Assembly (NCBI RefSeq): GCF_022605165.1
Contig: NC_063069.1
Location: 1,736,001 to 1,800,000, forward strand
DNA from: Purpureocillium takamizusanense
Taxonomy: Eukaryota > Ascomycota > Sordariomycetes > Hypocreales > Ophiocordycipitaceae
Reading direction: 5' to 3'
Length of the DNA stretch: 64,000 nt
A model generated the notes under the pieces. That model saw nothing but the letters and a program-made list of their open reading frames with translations, searched no databases and had not been told where the DNA came from. The position numbers were made by a program, and so were the translations under genes. Below are positions 1-12,332 of the stretch, piece by piece (positions within the stretch are counted from its first letter, which is position 1; each line of letters begins with the position of its first letter).

Positions 1-519
1 CGGGGCGACTGCCGCCCACTGAACTTGCGACGGAGGCACCAACAACATACAAGCTGTAGGTAATGGATCGTCATCGGTACGCCTGCAGCGTGATTGGCGA
101 CTGCCCCATGTGCCCGAACATGGCCGCAACTTTGCCCATTATCGTCAACATGCCCCCCCAGCAACGGGCTCCGCGTGTGCTGAGCGGCCAATGTCAAGGT
201 ACAGGTCGTCACCGAAACGTTCTATGGCGAGGCTCCGCCGTTAGATGTCCATCAACCGTCCATCCGTGGTTCTGGACTCTCTTGGCCTGCACGAGGCACG
301 AGGCCCAGACATGCATCATCCCTGGATGGCTGCCCGCTGATCCAGTTTCTGACCTGCACGGTACCGTATGACCGTCTCATGCCATGCTGACCATCAAACT
401 TCACATGCACGTTTTCTGCACACGGATAGGACAGGGTTTGACATGTGTTGCAATTCAGCGCTGGTTTTCACACACAACTCGAGGCATGCGCCTAATGTAC
501 AGTGCAAGGTCACTCCCGC
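1..519. other. no gene seen (window edge, 3' flank of thiolase)
   Basis: This stretch follows the thiolase stop codon. Only short uninformative open frames are present and no conserved domain, tRNA box or repeat is visible. It probably holds the thiolase 3' UTR and terminator. Confidence 0.5.
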
Positions 520-1956
520 CTACATCTCATTGACAATCAGGCCCGCCATGCCCTGGCCTGTGCCTATGCACATGCTGACAAGTAGCATCTTCTTCTTCTG
601 CCGACGCAGCTCGCTCAGACCCGTGACAATCTGCCGCGCGCCCGTCGCGCCCAGAGGATGGCCCAGCGCGATGGCACCGCCTCGGGGGTTCATCTTGGCC
701 CAGTCCAGGCCCAGCTTGTTGCGGCAATAGACAGCCATGGATGCAAACGCCTCGTTGACCTCGATAACATCCATATCGGCCAGCGACACGTTCCACAGAG
801 ACAACAGCTTGGGGATGGCGACGCTGGGGCCGATGCCCATGATGCGCGGTGCCAGGCCAGCCACCGTCGATCCGACGTACTTGGCCAGGATGGGTTGTCC
901 GAGCTTGATGGCCGTCGAACGCTTCATCAGGAGCAGCGCGGCAGCTGTGTTTTGTTAGCCCGATCCTCTTTCCATCAGGCTGTTGAGCGAGCAACTTACC
1001 GCCGTCCGTGACCTGGCTGGCATTGCCTCCCGTCGTCGTGGGTCCCCACTGTGGGAACGCCGCGCGCACCTTGCCGAGGCCTTCGGCCGTAGTGCCGGGA
1101 CGGATGCCCTCGTCCTTGGTCAGAGTCACCTCCTTCCACTCTCCGTCGGGACCCTGGATTTTGGTCGTGATGGGCACGATCTCGTCGTCGAACAGGCCGG
1201 CCTTTTGCGCGCGCTCGGCTCGCTGGAAGCTCTCGGCGGCGAACTTGTCCATCTCTTCCCTCGTGATGTTGAAGTCGCGGCTGACGTTCTCGCTCGTCCA
1301 GCCCATGGGCTGCATGCAGTCGGCGGCCTCCTGGCTCTGGGCGAGCACGGCCTCGTCAACAGGCTTCTCCAGGCGGTCGCCGCCCTGGGACATGCTCTCG
1401 GCGCCACAGGCGATGCCAATCTCGATGGAGCCGTTGGAAATGGAGTGCGCGATGTCGGCAGTGGCCTTGAGGCCCGAGGAGCAAAAGCGGTTCACGGAGT
1501 AGGCGCCGGCCGTATTGGGGAAGCCGGCGGCGAGAGCGGCGGCGCGCGTCTTGTACGCGGCCTTGCCGTCCGAGACCTGAGGAGCCAATTCTCAGTACTG
1601 AATATTTAGACGGGATGGGGGAGGGCAGGATACACACATTTCCGAGCGCGATATCCTCGACGAGAGCAGGGTCCAGGTTGCTGCGGAGCCGGACCTCCTT
1701 GAGCAGGGCATACACCATATACTCGAGGCTGGTATCCTTGAAGCCACCCTTCTTGGCCTTGCAGAGAGGAGTGCGAATGGCGAGGGTAATGACGATGTCG
1801 TCGGCATTCTTGGACTGGCTATAGTGATTGGTCAGTATTGTGGCACGAATCAAGCGGTGTATAAGTTGTCGAGACTGGGCGCGGCACGCACATGTTGTTC
1901 AACGCCGACCCGGGGGCCAGGTGCTTGATGATGGATCCGATGCGCTCGACGGCCAT
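520..1956 (-). CDS. POT1: peroxisomal 3-ketoacyl-CoA thiolase (PTS2 type)
   Basis: Last step of beta-oxidation: cleaves 3-ketoacyl-CoA with CoA to acetyl-CoA and a shortened acyl-CoA, in peroxisomes. Four exons fit: 1956-1892, 1818-1638, 1576-1000 and 944-520, with GT..AG introns and matching phases, giving about 415 aa, normal for the family. The start is supported by a PTS2 nonapeptide directly behind it: residues 5-13 read RIGSIIKHL, matching R-[LIV]-x5-[HQ]-L. Thiolase motifs are complete: nucleophile Cys114 in NRFCSSG, the NEAF motif, the GHP motif in ALGHPLGATGARQ, and the second catalytic Cys in CIGTGQG near the C terminus. The protein ends NEM with no PTS1 SKL tripeptide, consistent with PEX7-dependent import. 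Mitochondrial or cytosolic acetyl-CoA acetyltransferase is less likely because of the PTS2. Confidence 0.93.
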
Positions 1957-4019
1957 GATTGCGACTGGGGACGGGGCAATTGGAGACAAGCCGAGTGACT
2001 GACGACTGATGCAAGGACACAGGCAAGGAACCGTGGGGTACGGGCAAGTTGCAATGGGAGGGGAACGTCACGGCCGTGTCGGTGGAGGGACGGCAACGTT
2101 TATGGGGACCGGAGTCCGGTTCTGGGGGCAGTTGGAGCTGTGCAGCAGTGTGAGTGTGGGGTTGAGCCGAGGCAACCGGGGCATCGCTGCTGACTAACCC
2201 CCGCTCGGTGCCGAGCTCCCACTGAACTGAGGGCAGTTGGCTGGCTGTTCCAGCGTCTGCGTGTCTAGGGCGCGGCGGTGCCTAGGCTATCCATCCGTTG
2301 CCGCCTAGCCCGCTAGCAGTAGTTACCTAGGCTCCCAATACTAGGGCGGGCGTCTGAGGCATCACCGCCGAGGCCAATTAGGCGGAGGTGACTTTAGGTT
2401 CCGCCGGACAAGTGGTGCCGCACTGGGAGGGACCTGTTTCTGCCCGTCGTCATCAATCCAGCGGCGTCGGGAGCATGAATTGCTCATCGAGGCCGACCGA
2501 CCGACCGAGGCGCGCCCTTCGACCGTTGCCGAGATGCGCCGTGACACGGGTCCAACACCCGCGCCAACGACCAACATTTCGACGATACCCAACAACGGCG
2601 CCGATGATGCCAACGCCGGACTTCGTACTCGTACCGGTTTTTAGCCTACTGTACTTCGTAAAAGGACAGAAACACACGGCTGATGGCGGTACCGACTGTG
2701 CGGCGAGATATCGCCAACATCCGTCTGTGTGTCGTTGGTGCAGGATCTTCATGGTGTTTCTGACGTCCGAAATGGCGGTCTCGCCGAGCATCTTTATATA
2801 CTCGCTCACATAGGCCCCGGCCGCCTTCTCGACGGTCTCACTCTGGCATACCGTTCGGGCTACTATTTGCCGGCATTGTCTCCATGTAATCGCGGAGCTA
2901 CGGATCCCACGGGAGACCGACCGACCGACGATGAACAGGGGGTGACGAGCCGCAACGGACGCATGCCCCTGCACCAATGCTTATCGCAGCGTTCGGAGCC
3001 GTGCCTCAAACCTGTATCACCACTGCACCGAACAAGGTGAAGTAGATGGCTCCACGACAGTCTGCGGGCATGGCGTTGACGAGCTGCTGTCATCATGTAC
3101 GTCGCACACGCCGCAGCCGCACAATCCAGCACTGCCCGGTCGCCGCGCCAAATGAGCAGCGCAGCCCACACGGACTGAACGAAATACTCGGTGCTACGTA
3201 AACTACCCGTGGCCGTGCACCAGCGCAAGCATCGTGCAGATTGATCAATGGCGCCTGGGTTTCTGCAACTAGCGGCCGCCGGCATCGCGACCGAACCGAT
3301 GACCCACTGAATGGTACGCTGGGGACCCATGGCGCCCGTCGACTGCTAACACCAGGAACCTCGCCGTCCGGCAGCTGGCCCCGCGACGCCGCAGTGGTCT
3401 CTGATAGCGCCCCTTGCGCCACGCCGTCGCCAAATCTCCAGCTCGTGTTGGAACCCCTGACGACCTTACCTCTCTTTTTTCCTCTCTGCGCGCCCACCCG
3501 CTACAATTCTTACTTAGTAGTATCAGCTAGCGTCTCAACGTAACATGGAACCGCGAGACGGGCCCTTCGGGTGACGAGTCGCTGTGACCGCAGTCTTGGC
3601 GGCCGCTTTTTTCTGCGCCTTCAGGTTCCGTTCCTCTGTCTTCAGCTGAACGGCCTTCCTTCCTTCGTCTCTTCTCCCGCTTCGTCTGCTTGCGTTTGTC
3701 AACTGTGGTGTGTCCGTCGCTGGCCCGTTTCTCGTCGCTCGTTCATCTCCCCTTGGGCCGTCATTTCGATCCGAGCGCCTGCGTGTTCTTTCAATTCAGC
3801 CGAACGAGACGAATTCCTGCCCTCATCGCGAGCCGCATTCACCCGTTGATTCGCGATATCGATGCGATAGCGAGATATTTCGGAGCCGCCACTTGTTCCC
3901 CTTTGTCTGAGACTGCGGCACGTGTCTAGCCCCGGGCCGTGTCTTGCGGCTTCCTCGCCATAGCGACTGGCGACTTCGTCGCCCGCCGATCCTACCGCGC
4001 GAACCTACAGAACACCGCA
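1957..4019. other. divergent intergenic region, promoters of thiolase and GH128 gene
   Basis: About 2 kb between two divergently transcribed genes. Positions 3440-3900 are pyrimidine-rich on the + strand, as expected for the 5' leader of the GH128 gene. Short GACC/GGTC tandem repeats occur near 2493-2508 and 2912-2925. A weak candidate short gene on the minus strand (about 2720-3077) is listed separately. Confidence 0.5.
2720..3077 (-). CDS. possible small spliced ORF of unknown function (weak)
   Basis: On the minus strand an ATG near 3073 opens a 20-residue hydrophobic stretch (reads ...AIYFTLFGAVVIQ) that stops at a GTTTGAG, a possible donor. Further on, after a CCAG acceptor-like site, a frame reads SETVEKAAGAYVSEYIKMLG and then ETAISDVRNTMKILHQRH, which has the composition of real amphipathic protein rather than GC-rich noise. 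The 3' end is not defined. I do not recognise the family. It could equally be chance coding potential or a gene relic in the shared promoter. Confidence 0.18.
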
Positions 4020-4973
4020 ATGGTCCGTTCAAAAACAGTAGCAGGCCTCTTGTTGGCCCTGTCAGCCCTCGCCAGTGCGTCCTCCAAGCGCGGCCTCTGT
4101 TTCACGCCCAACGACAAGCACCCAGAGGACAACAAGGTCTGGGTACAGTCCAGCAGCGACCTCAAGTGGTACTACAACTACGGCAGCCTGCCGTCACCGG
4201 CCTACTCGTCCCTCTCCCAGGATGAGTTCGAGTTCATTCCCATGATGTGGGGCGTCGGCTCCAACCCCAACGACACGACCTTCCTCGACTCGGTGAAGAA
4301 GCTCATCGAAGACGGCACCAAGATCAAGCACGTCCTGGGCTTCAACGAGCCCGACATTGGCGACCGGGGCGGGAGCGGCGTTAAGCCCGAGATCGCGGCC
4401 CAGGCGTGGGTTGCTAATTTTGAGCCCCTGGGCAAGATGGGCGTCAAGCTGGGCCTGCCCGCCTGCACCGGCGGCTGGGGCGGCCTCCCCTGGCTGAAGC
4501 AGTTTCTCGGCAACTGCTCCGAGCTGGTCAGCACGGGCAAGGACAAGAAGAACTGCACGTGGGACTTTGTCCCCGTGCACTGGTACGACAACTTTGGCGG
4601 CCTCGCCTCGCACATTGGCGAGCGGCGCGCGACGTGGCCAGACAAGGACATCTGGGTGACCGAGTACGCGTACGCGCACCAGGACCTGGGCGCGACGCAG
4701 GAATTCTACAATCAGACCGTTGACTATTTCGAGAAGCTCGACTACATCGGCCGATATTCGTACTTTGGGGCCTTCCGCGCGAACAAGGCCAACGTCGGAC
4801 CCAACGCCGCCTTCCTCAACAACGTGGGCAAGCTGACGGACATTGGCTCCTGGTACCTGGGATTTGGCGCCACGGGTGTGAAGCCAGAGAGCGGGAGGGG
4901 ATCCTTGGTGGTGCCGAGCGTGGCACTCGTGGGCGCCGGTCTGTTGGCGGGCCTTGCCTCCAACGTACTGTAG
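4020..4973 (+). CDS. GPI-anchored GH128 beta-1,3-glucanase-like cell-wall protein (Asl1-like)
   Basis: Intronless, 317 aa. The start at 4020 is chosen because a secretion signal begins there (residues 1-20, ending ALASAS); longer in-frame upstream codons lie in the leader. The body is a glycosyl hydrolase catalytic core of the GH128/Asl1 type: LGFNEPD carries the expected acid/base Glu (about E110) and WVTEYAY carries the expected nucleophile Glu (about E215), each at the end of a strand in a TIM barrel. Several NxT/NxS glycosylation sites are present. The C terminus has a small-residue region (ESGRGS) followed by a hydrophobic tail (about residues 300-317), the layout of a GPI attachment signal. 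Likely acts on beta-1,3-glucan in wall remodelling, outside the plasma membrane. The family is clear; the exact specificity is inferred. Confidence 0.9.
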   Translation: MVRSKTVAGLLLALSALASASSKRGLCFTPNDKHPEDNKVWVQSSSDLKWYYNYGSLPSPAYSSLSQDEFEFIPMMWGVGSNPNDTTFLDSVKKLIEDGTKIKHVLGFNEPDIGDRGGSGVKPEIAAQAWVANFEPLGKMGVKLGLPACTGGWGGLPWLKQFLGNCSELVSTGKDKKNCTWDFVPVHWYDNFGGLASHIGERRATWPDKDIWVTEYAYAHQDLGATQEFYNQTVDYFEKLDYIGRYSYFGAFRANKANVGPNAAFLNNVGKLTDIGSWYLGFGATGVKPESGRGSLVVPSVALVGAGLLAGLASNVL

Positions 4974-7900
4974 AGAGTCACGGCGCCCGACGATTGCAGG
5001 CTGCACTTTTGAGATGCCAAGACTCGGGAATTGTACATGATGGAGTTTGGAGCATTGAATGGTATATACGGTGGCTCGTTGGATACATTGAGACTTGATG
5101 GCGGACATCAAGGAGCTTGCATAACGCATATAGAGAGGAATCGGCCCTTTGGATGGGCTTGGCAGCATTCGATACAATTAATCAACAGCACATGGTCCTG
5201 TACGGTCTCTCTGAGTCAGACTTCGCCTGTTATCTCAGCTTGATAAGCAATGCGTCACGGGCACGTATCGCATAACTTACCCCCTCAAATGCCTTGTCCA
5301 CAAGACAATACAGATGCGTACTACTTCAGCCCCATGGGCAAGAAGTGCAACTACCTTTTACGAGGACATGTTCAAGCCACAAAGAGCAACGCCTGGCTAC
5401 GGCTTCCACGCCCATCATGCGATCCCATACACGTGCCCGGCTTCGAAGCGCGAAGCGTCCCCTGTACCTTATTTAACACCCCTTGGGCCGCGCAATGATA
5501 AGCCTTCATCCGGCGTCGACACGATCCGAAAAAGGAGCGCCAAGGGCTCAATAGGCCCCAAGGCTTCTCCAATCCAGCGGCTCATTCCCTCGCCCATCTC
5601 AAGCCCAGACAGGGCACGTTCTCCTGCGCCTCCTCCGGGGACCTGGGGGAGAGCGGCGGGGAAAAGCATCGTGGCCGCCGCCGAGATCGCCGCCCCCCGG
5701 GGTGGCGGAAACCTTGCTTGCCGTGCTCCACGCACACCCACGTGCGCTGGCATCGCCGTCTCCTGCGCCCGGAGAAGAGGGGGACGGTCCAGGCCCAGGG
5801 GAGACAATCGCGTTGTTCGTGACCGGCACGGCGTGCCGGCGCCGCCGAGGGGAAGGGGAGAGCATCTACTGTGCGGATGCGTGGCGTGCGTCGGATGCGC
5901 CGAGCGTGGCGCAGTCCGCTGCGTGTGCCGGGGCGGGGCCGCTGGGGCGGACACGGAGGAGGGCCACGTGACCCCGGATGCGGCGACTCGCCACCGGGGG
6001 GGGGGGGCGCAGGTCGCGGTCGCCGGGCAAGACTGTGTGCTGTCTTGTCTTCAAGATGCAGCTCTATTGTCTGCAAGGCACATGCGGGCGGGCGGGCGCC
6101 GCCGCCACCGCCATTGTTTTGTTTTTGGGCCACCGTGCCTTGGGGTCGCGTGGATTTCTCGCCATCGCGAAACTGTCTTGGCCCCTTGCCGGTGAGATGG
6201 CCTCACGACAACGACCTGCCGGCTTCGAGCGGGCGTCCTCGGACACGTTTTGTTTCTGGTCCAATGCCTACGTAGTTGGGTTATTTTGTGGTGGAGCGCC
6301 AAGAGGCAAACCTCCCCAATGAAAGGCGAAGAGACGTCGGTGCTCTTGGCAGCTGGTCATGGCGCCGCCAGATGTGGCAAGTCGCTCGGGGCATATACAT
6401 AAGCCGTGGTCTGTAGCGATCCCGTCCCGTCTCTTATTGCTTCTGGAAAATGACAAGGGCCGTCGCGGGTGCCGTCTCTCGATGCTCGCACGCCATGGCC
6501 GACGTTCCGCTACAGAAGAGATGGGCTGCAGCGGTGATCAGTGTAATTAGAGAGGCGTCTGGAGGAGGCGGGCAACGGTCTGTGACGCCCGCGGGTGGGG
6601 AGGGCCAAGGATCGGGCGGGGCAGGTCGATAAGTAGCGGCCAGGCCATTGGGCCACAGGCATATAAGCTTAGGTGGCATAACCTTAACCGGGGGTTGGCC
6701 AAGAGGTTCCAAGACATGCCGTCGGGCTGGGCGCTCATGAGAGAGAGGCGGCAACGCGCATGTTTTTTTTCCTTCATTTTTTTGGTTATTCGGTGGAATA
6801 ACTACGTAGGCCGAACGCGCTGGAAGGAAGATGTCTTGGCAGGTCATGCTTTCTCGCTTTTGGCTCCATTCTTTCTCGCGCCCCCTCTTCCCAGCCCGCG
6901 CGAACAAACGAGGAGACGAGATTCGTCGGCCACGCGTCGCCAAGAGACAATACACTTCTTGGCACGAGGGTGATACATATATGTACGTAGTACTAGCATG
7001 TACTATTTTCATCATTCCTCACCTGCCTGTCGGAGTGGCGGTCCCCGTTTTCAGCGCTCTTGTCTGGGGCGGCACTGTTGTCGTTTTCGCTGGCTTCCTT
7101 TGTTCATGGTTAATGTCGTGCTGTGGGTGCCTGGCGTGAGCTGGGACGGTGACACCTAGGTCCACGCGGCTCACGGCATGGAACGTTAGCTTATTAGTCT
7201 TTCTGGAAGCTTTCTCCGGGGGCACGTCGCTTCGGCGCACATACATAGATACGTACGCGCAGACTGCCGCCGCCACGCGCCGCCGAATTGGAGCGCCTGC
7301 CGGGGCGGCGGCGCCAGGCCATGTTGGGCCATGAACAAGCTTCAACAAACGCGAGACAGTGACGCCTTGACACGTCTCTTGCCAGGCTCTTGTCTGCGCT
7401 GCTGGCGAATCACCACCACCGGCTCGCGGGGGAGGGGTTCTGCTTTTGTGGACGGAATCGCGATGCGCGATGGGCGGCTCCCGGCCGGCCGGCTGCATGG
7501 CTCTTGTCTCACAGCCCGCTGCTGCAGCTGTCCCGCGCGCGCTGCCGCCATTGTCTTCTCACCAAGCTTTCTTCGCATCCCTGCAGGGCCAATGGTCTGG
7601 TCCCGACATCATCATCATCAGAGCCCACCAAGGCAGGCAGGCAGGCGATCCGCGACAAACTGCTGATTGCGCGATGCATCGCCAAGCCCGACGGGCCACC
7701 ATGGATGGTGATGGACCGCGATGGACCTGGCGGGACTTGACGTCACGCCACCACCACCACCATCATGACTACTGGAGGTGGAAGGCTCCGTCTCGCACGC
7801 AGCACGCCCGCGGAAGAAAGCGATTGAGGCTTGGCTTGGCCCTTCTTTCATCAGCATCTCTCGCACGGCATTGCGGAGCCTGGGGAAGGACACCTGCGAC

Positions 7901-8678
7901 TCTGACTCGCTAGCCGCTTGTCGCGCCTCCGTGGATGCAACGCCCGCCAAGACCCTTACGGTCCCCTCGCTCACCCACACACACACGCATACCCACTCAA
8001 CCTAGTTTAATAGTAGAGCACTGGGCTGTCTTCATGACGGGGGTTGGGGGGCGACGGGCGGCGGCGTTTTTGTGTGTCTGGGCGTTGCCGCGGACGCGGT
8101 CGCCCCGGGATCTATACTACACACTACTATCGTTATATTGGGCGGACCGGCGTGTTCCTTGTTCGCCGTGCGTTTTGCCCAGCCCTCCGGAGTGGATCGA
8201 GGGCGAGCGAGTTGAGGGACCCGGAGATGGATGCGGCGACGGGCGGCTTCGGTGACGGCTACTTATACGGAGCCGGTCCCCCCCGCATCCGGTGCTGCGT
8301 CTAGCCCTGAACCTTCATTCCAAACCATTCTGTCATTATTAGGACATTGTATTTTCCCTTTTAACTTGAATCTAGGGTCGTGATTGTACTCTGAGATCGC
8401 ATCTTTGGGGACCTCTTTATACATACAGACAAACAAGAGCCGAGGAGGTTGTTGACTGACGCTGCACCAGTCGGTCCCTCCATCCACTTACACCAGACCA
8501 CTGCGTCACAACGCCCGAAAAAGGCCACACTCTCCGTCGAGCAAACCGGCCGGCCGCGCCGTCGTGTCGTCTATGAAGCAACTCCAGACCTTTACCAGCC
8601 TGCGTCCCTCCTCCGAGCAGCGCAGCTCCCAGACCGTCGTCGTCGTCGTCTGCCGCCACCACCTGCCGTCGTGCGATA
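4974..8678. promoter_or_regulatory. long ENA upstream region with CRE and PacC-type motifs
   Basis: No believable gene. GC-rich stretch at 5600-6120 with a run of 12 G at 5996-6007; CAGG, CAC and AC simple repeats at 7630-7650, 7749-7764 and 7976-7990. A perfect CRE palindrome TGACGTCA lies at 7738-7745. Sites matching the PacC consensus GCCARG occur on the + strand at 5539, 6298, 6604, 6698, 6939, 7313, 7381, 7681 and 7946. Fungal ENA genes are known to be induced by alkaline pH (PacC/Rim101) and salt (CRE/Sko1 in yeast), so these sites are plausible, but their enrichment over background was not computed. Confidence 0.4.
7738..7745. promoter_or_regulatory. CRE palindrome TGACGTCA upstream of ENA ATPase
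   Basis: Exact 8-bp ATF/CREB palindrome about 930 bp upstream of the ENA start codon. In yeast a CRE-like element in the ENA1 promoter binds Sko1 for osmotic and salt control; a similar role here is inference. Confidence 0.4.
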
Positions 8679-11600
8679 ATGGCTGAGTTCCCCAAGCACC
8701 CGTTCCTCCTCTCCATCGAGGAGACGGCGCAGGCGCTCCATACCGATGTCGACAAGGGCCTCACCTCGGCTCAGGTCGCCGACCTGCAGCAAAAGTACCC
8801 CAAGAACGAGCTGGATGTTGGCGAGGGCATTCCCTGGTACAGCATCCTGACCAAGCAGATTCTCAATGCCATGATTATTGTGCGTTTTTGCTGCCCACCC
8901 TCTCTCCCCTAACCAACGCCCCGTTTTCCCCTTGCGACCACAGTAGCGCTGACCCGGGGAACCCTTACGCAGGTACTGGCATTCGCCATGGCCTTGAGCT
9001 TCGGCATCAAGGACTACATCGAGGGCGGCGTGCTCGCCTTTGTCATCGTCCTCAACGTCACCATTGGCTTCTGGCAGGAATACCGCGCTGAGAAGCGCAT
9101 GGACGCCCTGCGCGCCCTGTCCTCGCCCAGCGCCATGGTGCTGCGCGACGGCAAGACCCAAGTCATTTCCAAGTATGTTTCCCCCCCTTTATTCATCCTC
9201 TCATTCTTCCAGAAGAAAGAGAAGAGAGAACGACGGTACTAACCGCACGTCAACAGCCCCGAAGTCGTCCCCGGCGACATCATCCTGCTCAAGATGGGCG
9301 ACACGGTCCCCGCCGATATGCGCCTCTTCGAAGCCATGAATCTGGCCTGCGAGGAGGGCCAGCTGACGGGCGAGTCCATCCCCGTCGAGAAGATCACCGA
9401 AAACAGCATCGTGGTGCCCGGCACGGAGAAGCACGCCGCCACCGAGGAGGACATTGGCATCGGCGACCGCGTCAACATGGTGTACGCGACGACGGTGGTG
9501 CGCAAGGGCCGCGGCCGCGGCATCGTCACCGCCACGGGCATGACCACCGAGGTCGGCAAGATCGCCGCCTCGACGCACAAGAAGCAGCGCAGGGCCGGCC
9601 GCTCCATGAACTGGCGCAAGTACGGCAAGCGCCAGCCCGCCATCGGCCTCGCGAAGCGCACCTACGACGTCATTGGCAAGTTCCTCGGCCTGACCGAGGG
9701 CACGCCGCTGCAGCGCAAGCTGTCCGCGCTGGCGTACGTGCTGTTTGGCTGCGCCATCATCCTCGCCATGGTCGTGTTTGGCGTGAATCACTTTGATCTG
9801 AGGAACGAGGTCATCATCTACGCCACCTCGCTCGGCATCGCCATCATTCCCGAGTCTCTCGTTGCGTATGTGCCCCCTTCCCACACTTCCCCCCCTTTTT
9901 ACTCTGAACGAACTTGGAGACGGAACGGAGAACAAAAAGCTAACGCACCCCGTCACAGCGTCCTCACCATCACCATGGTCGTCGCCGTCACCGTCATGCG
10001 CAAGGCCAACGTGGTCGTGCGCGACCTGTCGGCGCTCGAAGCCCTGGGCGGCGTCACCAACATCTGCTCCGACAAGACGGGCACGCTGACCGAGGGCGCC
10101 ATGATTGTGCGCCAGGCGTGGATCCCGTCGTCGCACCTCTACACGGTGCGCGAGTCGCAGAACCCCAGCGACCCGACCAAGGGCCGCGTCACGTACTCGC
10201 AGAACAAGGACGAGCCGGTCGTCGCTGGCGAGGAGCCCAAGCGCGACTACGACAAGGAGCGCAGCGCGGCGGGCATCAAGTTCGACGTGCCGGACGAGAA
10301 GCTCAACCCGGCCAAGCCCAAGGAGCCGGAGCCCGAGATGGAGACGGAGATGACGCCGTCGCTCAAGGCGTTCCTCCTGTCGGCGGCGCTGTGCAACCTC
10401 GCGACGGTGCGGTACGACGAGGAGGAGGAAAAGTGGCAGACGACGGGCGAGCCGACGGAGATTGCGCTGCAGGTGTTTTCGCACCGCTTCAAGCTCGGCA
10501 AGCGGTCGCTCGAGAAGAGCGGGTGGAAGCAGCTGGCCGAGTTTCCGTTTGACAGCTCCATCAAGCGCATGTCGGTCATCTACGACGCACCACCCGCCGA
10601 CGAGAAGCCGGAGGAGCCAGGGTCCATCGTCGAGGCCGACAAGAGCATCGTCTTCACAAAGGGCGCCGTGGAGCGCATCCTGGACCTCTGCGACTACGTC
10701 GGGTGCGGCGAGGACCGGCGGCCGGTGACGGAGGAGCTCAAGGAGTCGGTGCTCGGGCAGATGAACGGGCTCGCGTCGCAGGGCCAGCGCGTGCTGGCGA
10801 TTGCGTACCGGCCGTGGGAGCAGGGCCGCTTCCGGGCCAAGCAGTCGTCGTCGTCTTCGGCGGCCGAGGACGAGGCGCTGCGCGGCGAGGTCGAGCAGGG
10901 CCTCACGCTGCTGGGGCTGGCGGGCATCTACGACCCGCCGCGGCGCGAGACGAAGCCGTCCATCGGCGAGTGCTCGCAGGCGGGCATCAAGGTGCACATG
11001 CTGACGGGCGACCATCCCGAGACGGCCAAGGCCATCGCCAAGGAGGTGGGCATCATCCCCAAGAACCTCGGCGTGCTGCCCGAGCACGTGGCCGCGTCGA
11101 TTGTGCAGAAGGCGACCGACTTTGACAAGATGACCGACGACGAGATCGACGCGCTCGAGGAGCTGCCGCTGGTCATCGCGCGCTGCGCCCCCGACACCAA
11201 GACGCGCATGATCGAGGCGCTGCGGCGGCGCGGCGCCTTCATGGCCATGACGGGCGACGGCGTCAACGACGCGCCCTCGCTGTCGCGCGCCGACGTGGGC
11301 ATCGCCATGGGCTCGGGCTCCGACGTGGCCAAGTCGGCGGCCAAGATTGTGCTGACCGACGACAAGTTCAACTCGATCGTGTCCGCCATCCGCGAGGGCC
11401 GGCGCATGTTCGACAACATCCAAAAGTTTGTGCTGCACCTGCTCACCTCCAACGTCGGCGAGGTGATCCTGCTCATCGCGGGCCTCGGCTTCGTCGACGA
11501 GACGGGCTTCTCCGTGTTCCCCGTCTCGCCGCTGCAGATCATCTGGATCAACATGGTCACGTCGTCGTTCCCGGCCTTTGGCCTCGGCCGCGAGCAGGCC

Positions 11601-12332
11601 GCCTCGGACGTGATGCGCAAGCCGCCCCAGGACAAGAAGCGCGGCGTCTTCACCAACCAAATCATCGTCGACATGGTCGTCTACGGCGTCATCATGGGCG
11701 CCTGCACCATGTGCACCTTCTGCATCATCATCTACGGCGCCAACGGCGGCAACCTCGGCGTCGACTGCAACACCAACTGGAGCGAGGCCTGCGACCCCGT
11801 CTTCCGCGCCCGCGCCGCCACCTTTGCCGAGCTGACCTGGCTCATCCTCATCTCCGCCTGGGAGTTCAAGAGCCTGCGCCGCTCCATGTTCCGCCTCAAC
11901 CCCGACGACGACAGCCGCTTCCCCCTCTTCAAGGACCTCTACGCCAACCGCTTCCTCTTCTGGTCCGTCATCATCGGCGCCCTCTCCGTCTTCCCCGTCG
12001 TCTACATCCCCTTCCTCAACACAAAGTTCTTCAAGCACAAGGGCATCAGCTGGGAGTGGGCCCTCGCCATAGGCTTCACCCTCGTCTTCGTCGCCGGCAT
12101 CGAGCTGTGGAAGATGTGCAAGCGCCACTTCCGCCTGCTCGAGGACCGCGCCGTCCAGCGCGGCGTCTGGGGCCAGGGCGGGCCCGACGACCAGGGACCC
12201 AAGTTCCGCAAGACCATGTCCATGTCGAGCTTCAAGACGTGGGCCTCCTTCTCGCGCAAGGATACGGGCGACTCGACCTCCAAGCGCACCCCGTCGCGCG
12301 GCACCACGCAAAACCTCGTGGCCGAGGTATAA
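8679..12332 (+). CDS. ENA: ENA-type (P-type IID) Na+/K+ efflux ATPase
   Basis: Plasma-membrane pump exporting Na+ (or K+) at the cost of ATP; main salt and alkaline-pH tolerance determinant of fungi. Four exons: 8679-8879, 8973-9172, 9257-9865, 9959-12332, joined in frame, about 1127 aa, normal for fungal ENA. Intron 2 has a TACTAAC branch site near 9237. Motifs in order: N-terminal cation-ATPase domain (HPFLLSIEETAQAL), actuator loop LTGES (exon 3), TM4 motif IPESLVAVLTIT, phosphorylation loop CSDKTGTLT with Asp375, nucleotide-binding domain with KGAVERIL, hinge TGDGVNDAPSL at about residue 770, and C-terminal membrane segments. The TM4 IPESL sequence and the overall order fit type IID rather than SERCA or PMA pumps. 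Upstream CRE and PacC-like sites fit salt/pH control. Confidence 0.95.

Noticed and set aside
5314..6195. 293-codon plus-strand frame in the ENA upstream region
   Set aside because: Crosses a very GC-rich tract with a 12-G run; the translation is Arg/Gly/Pro-rich and overlaps equally long frames on the other strand.
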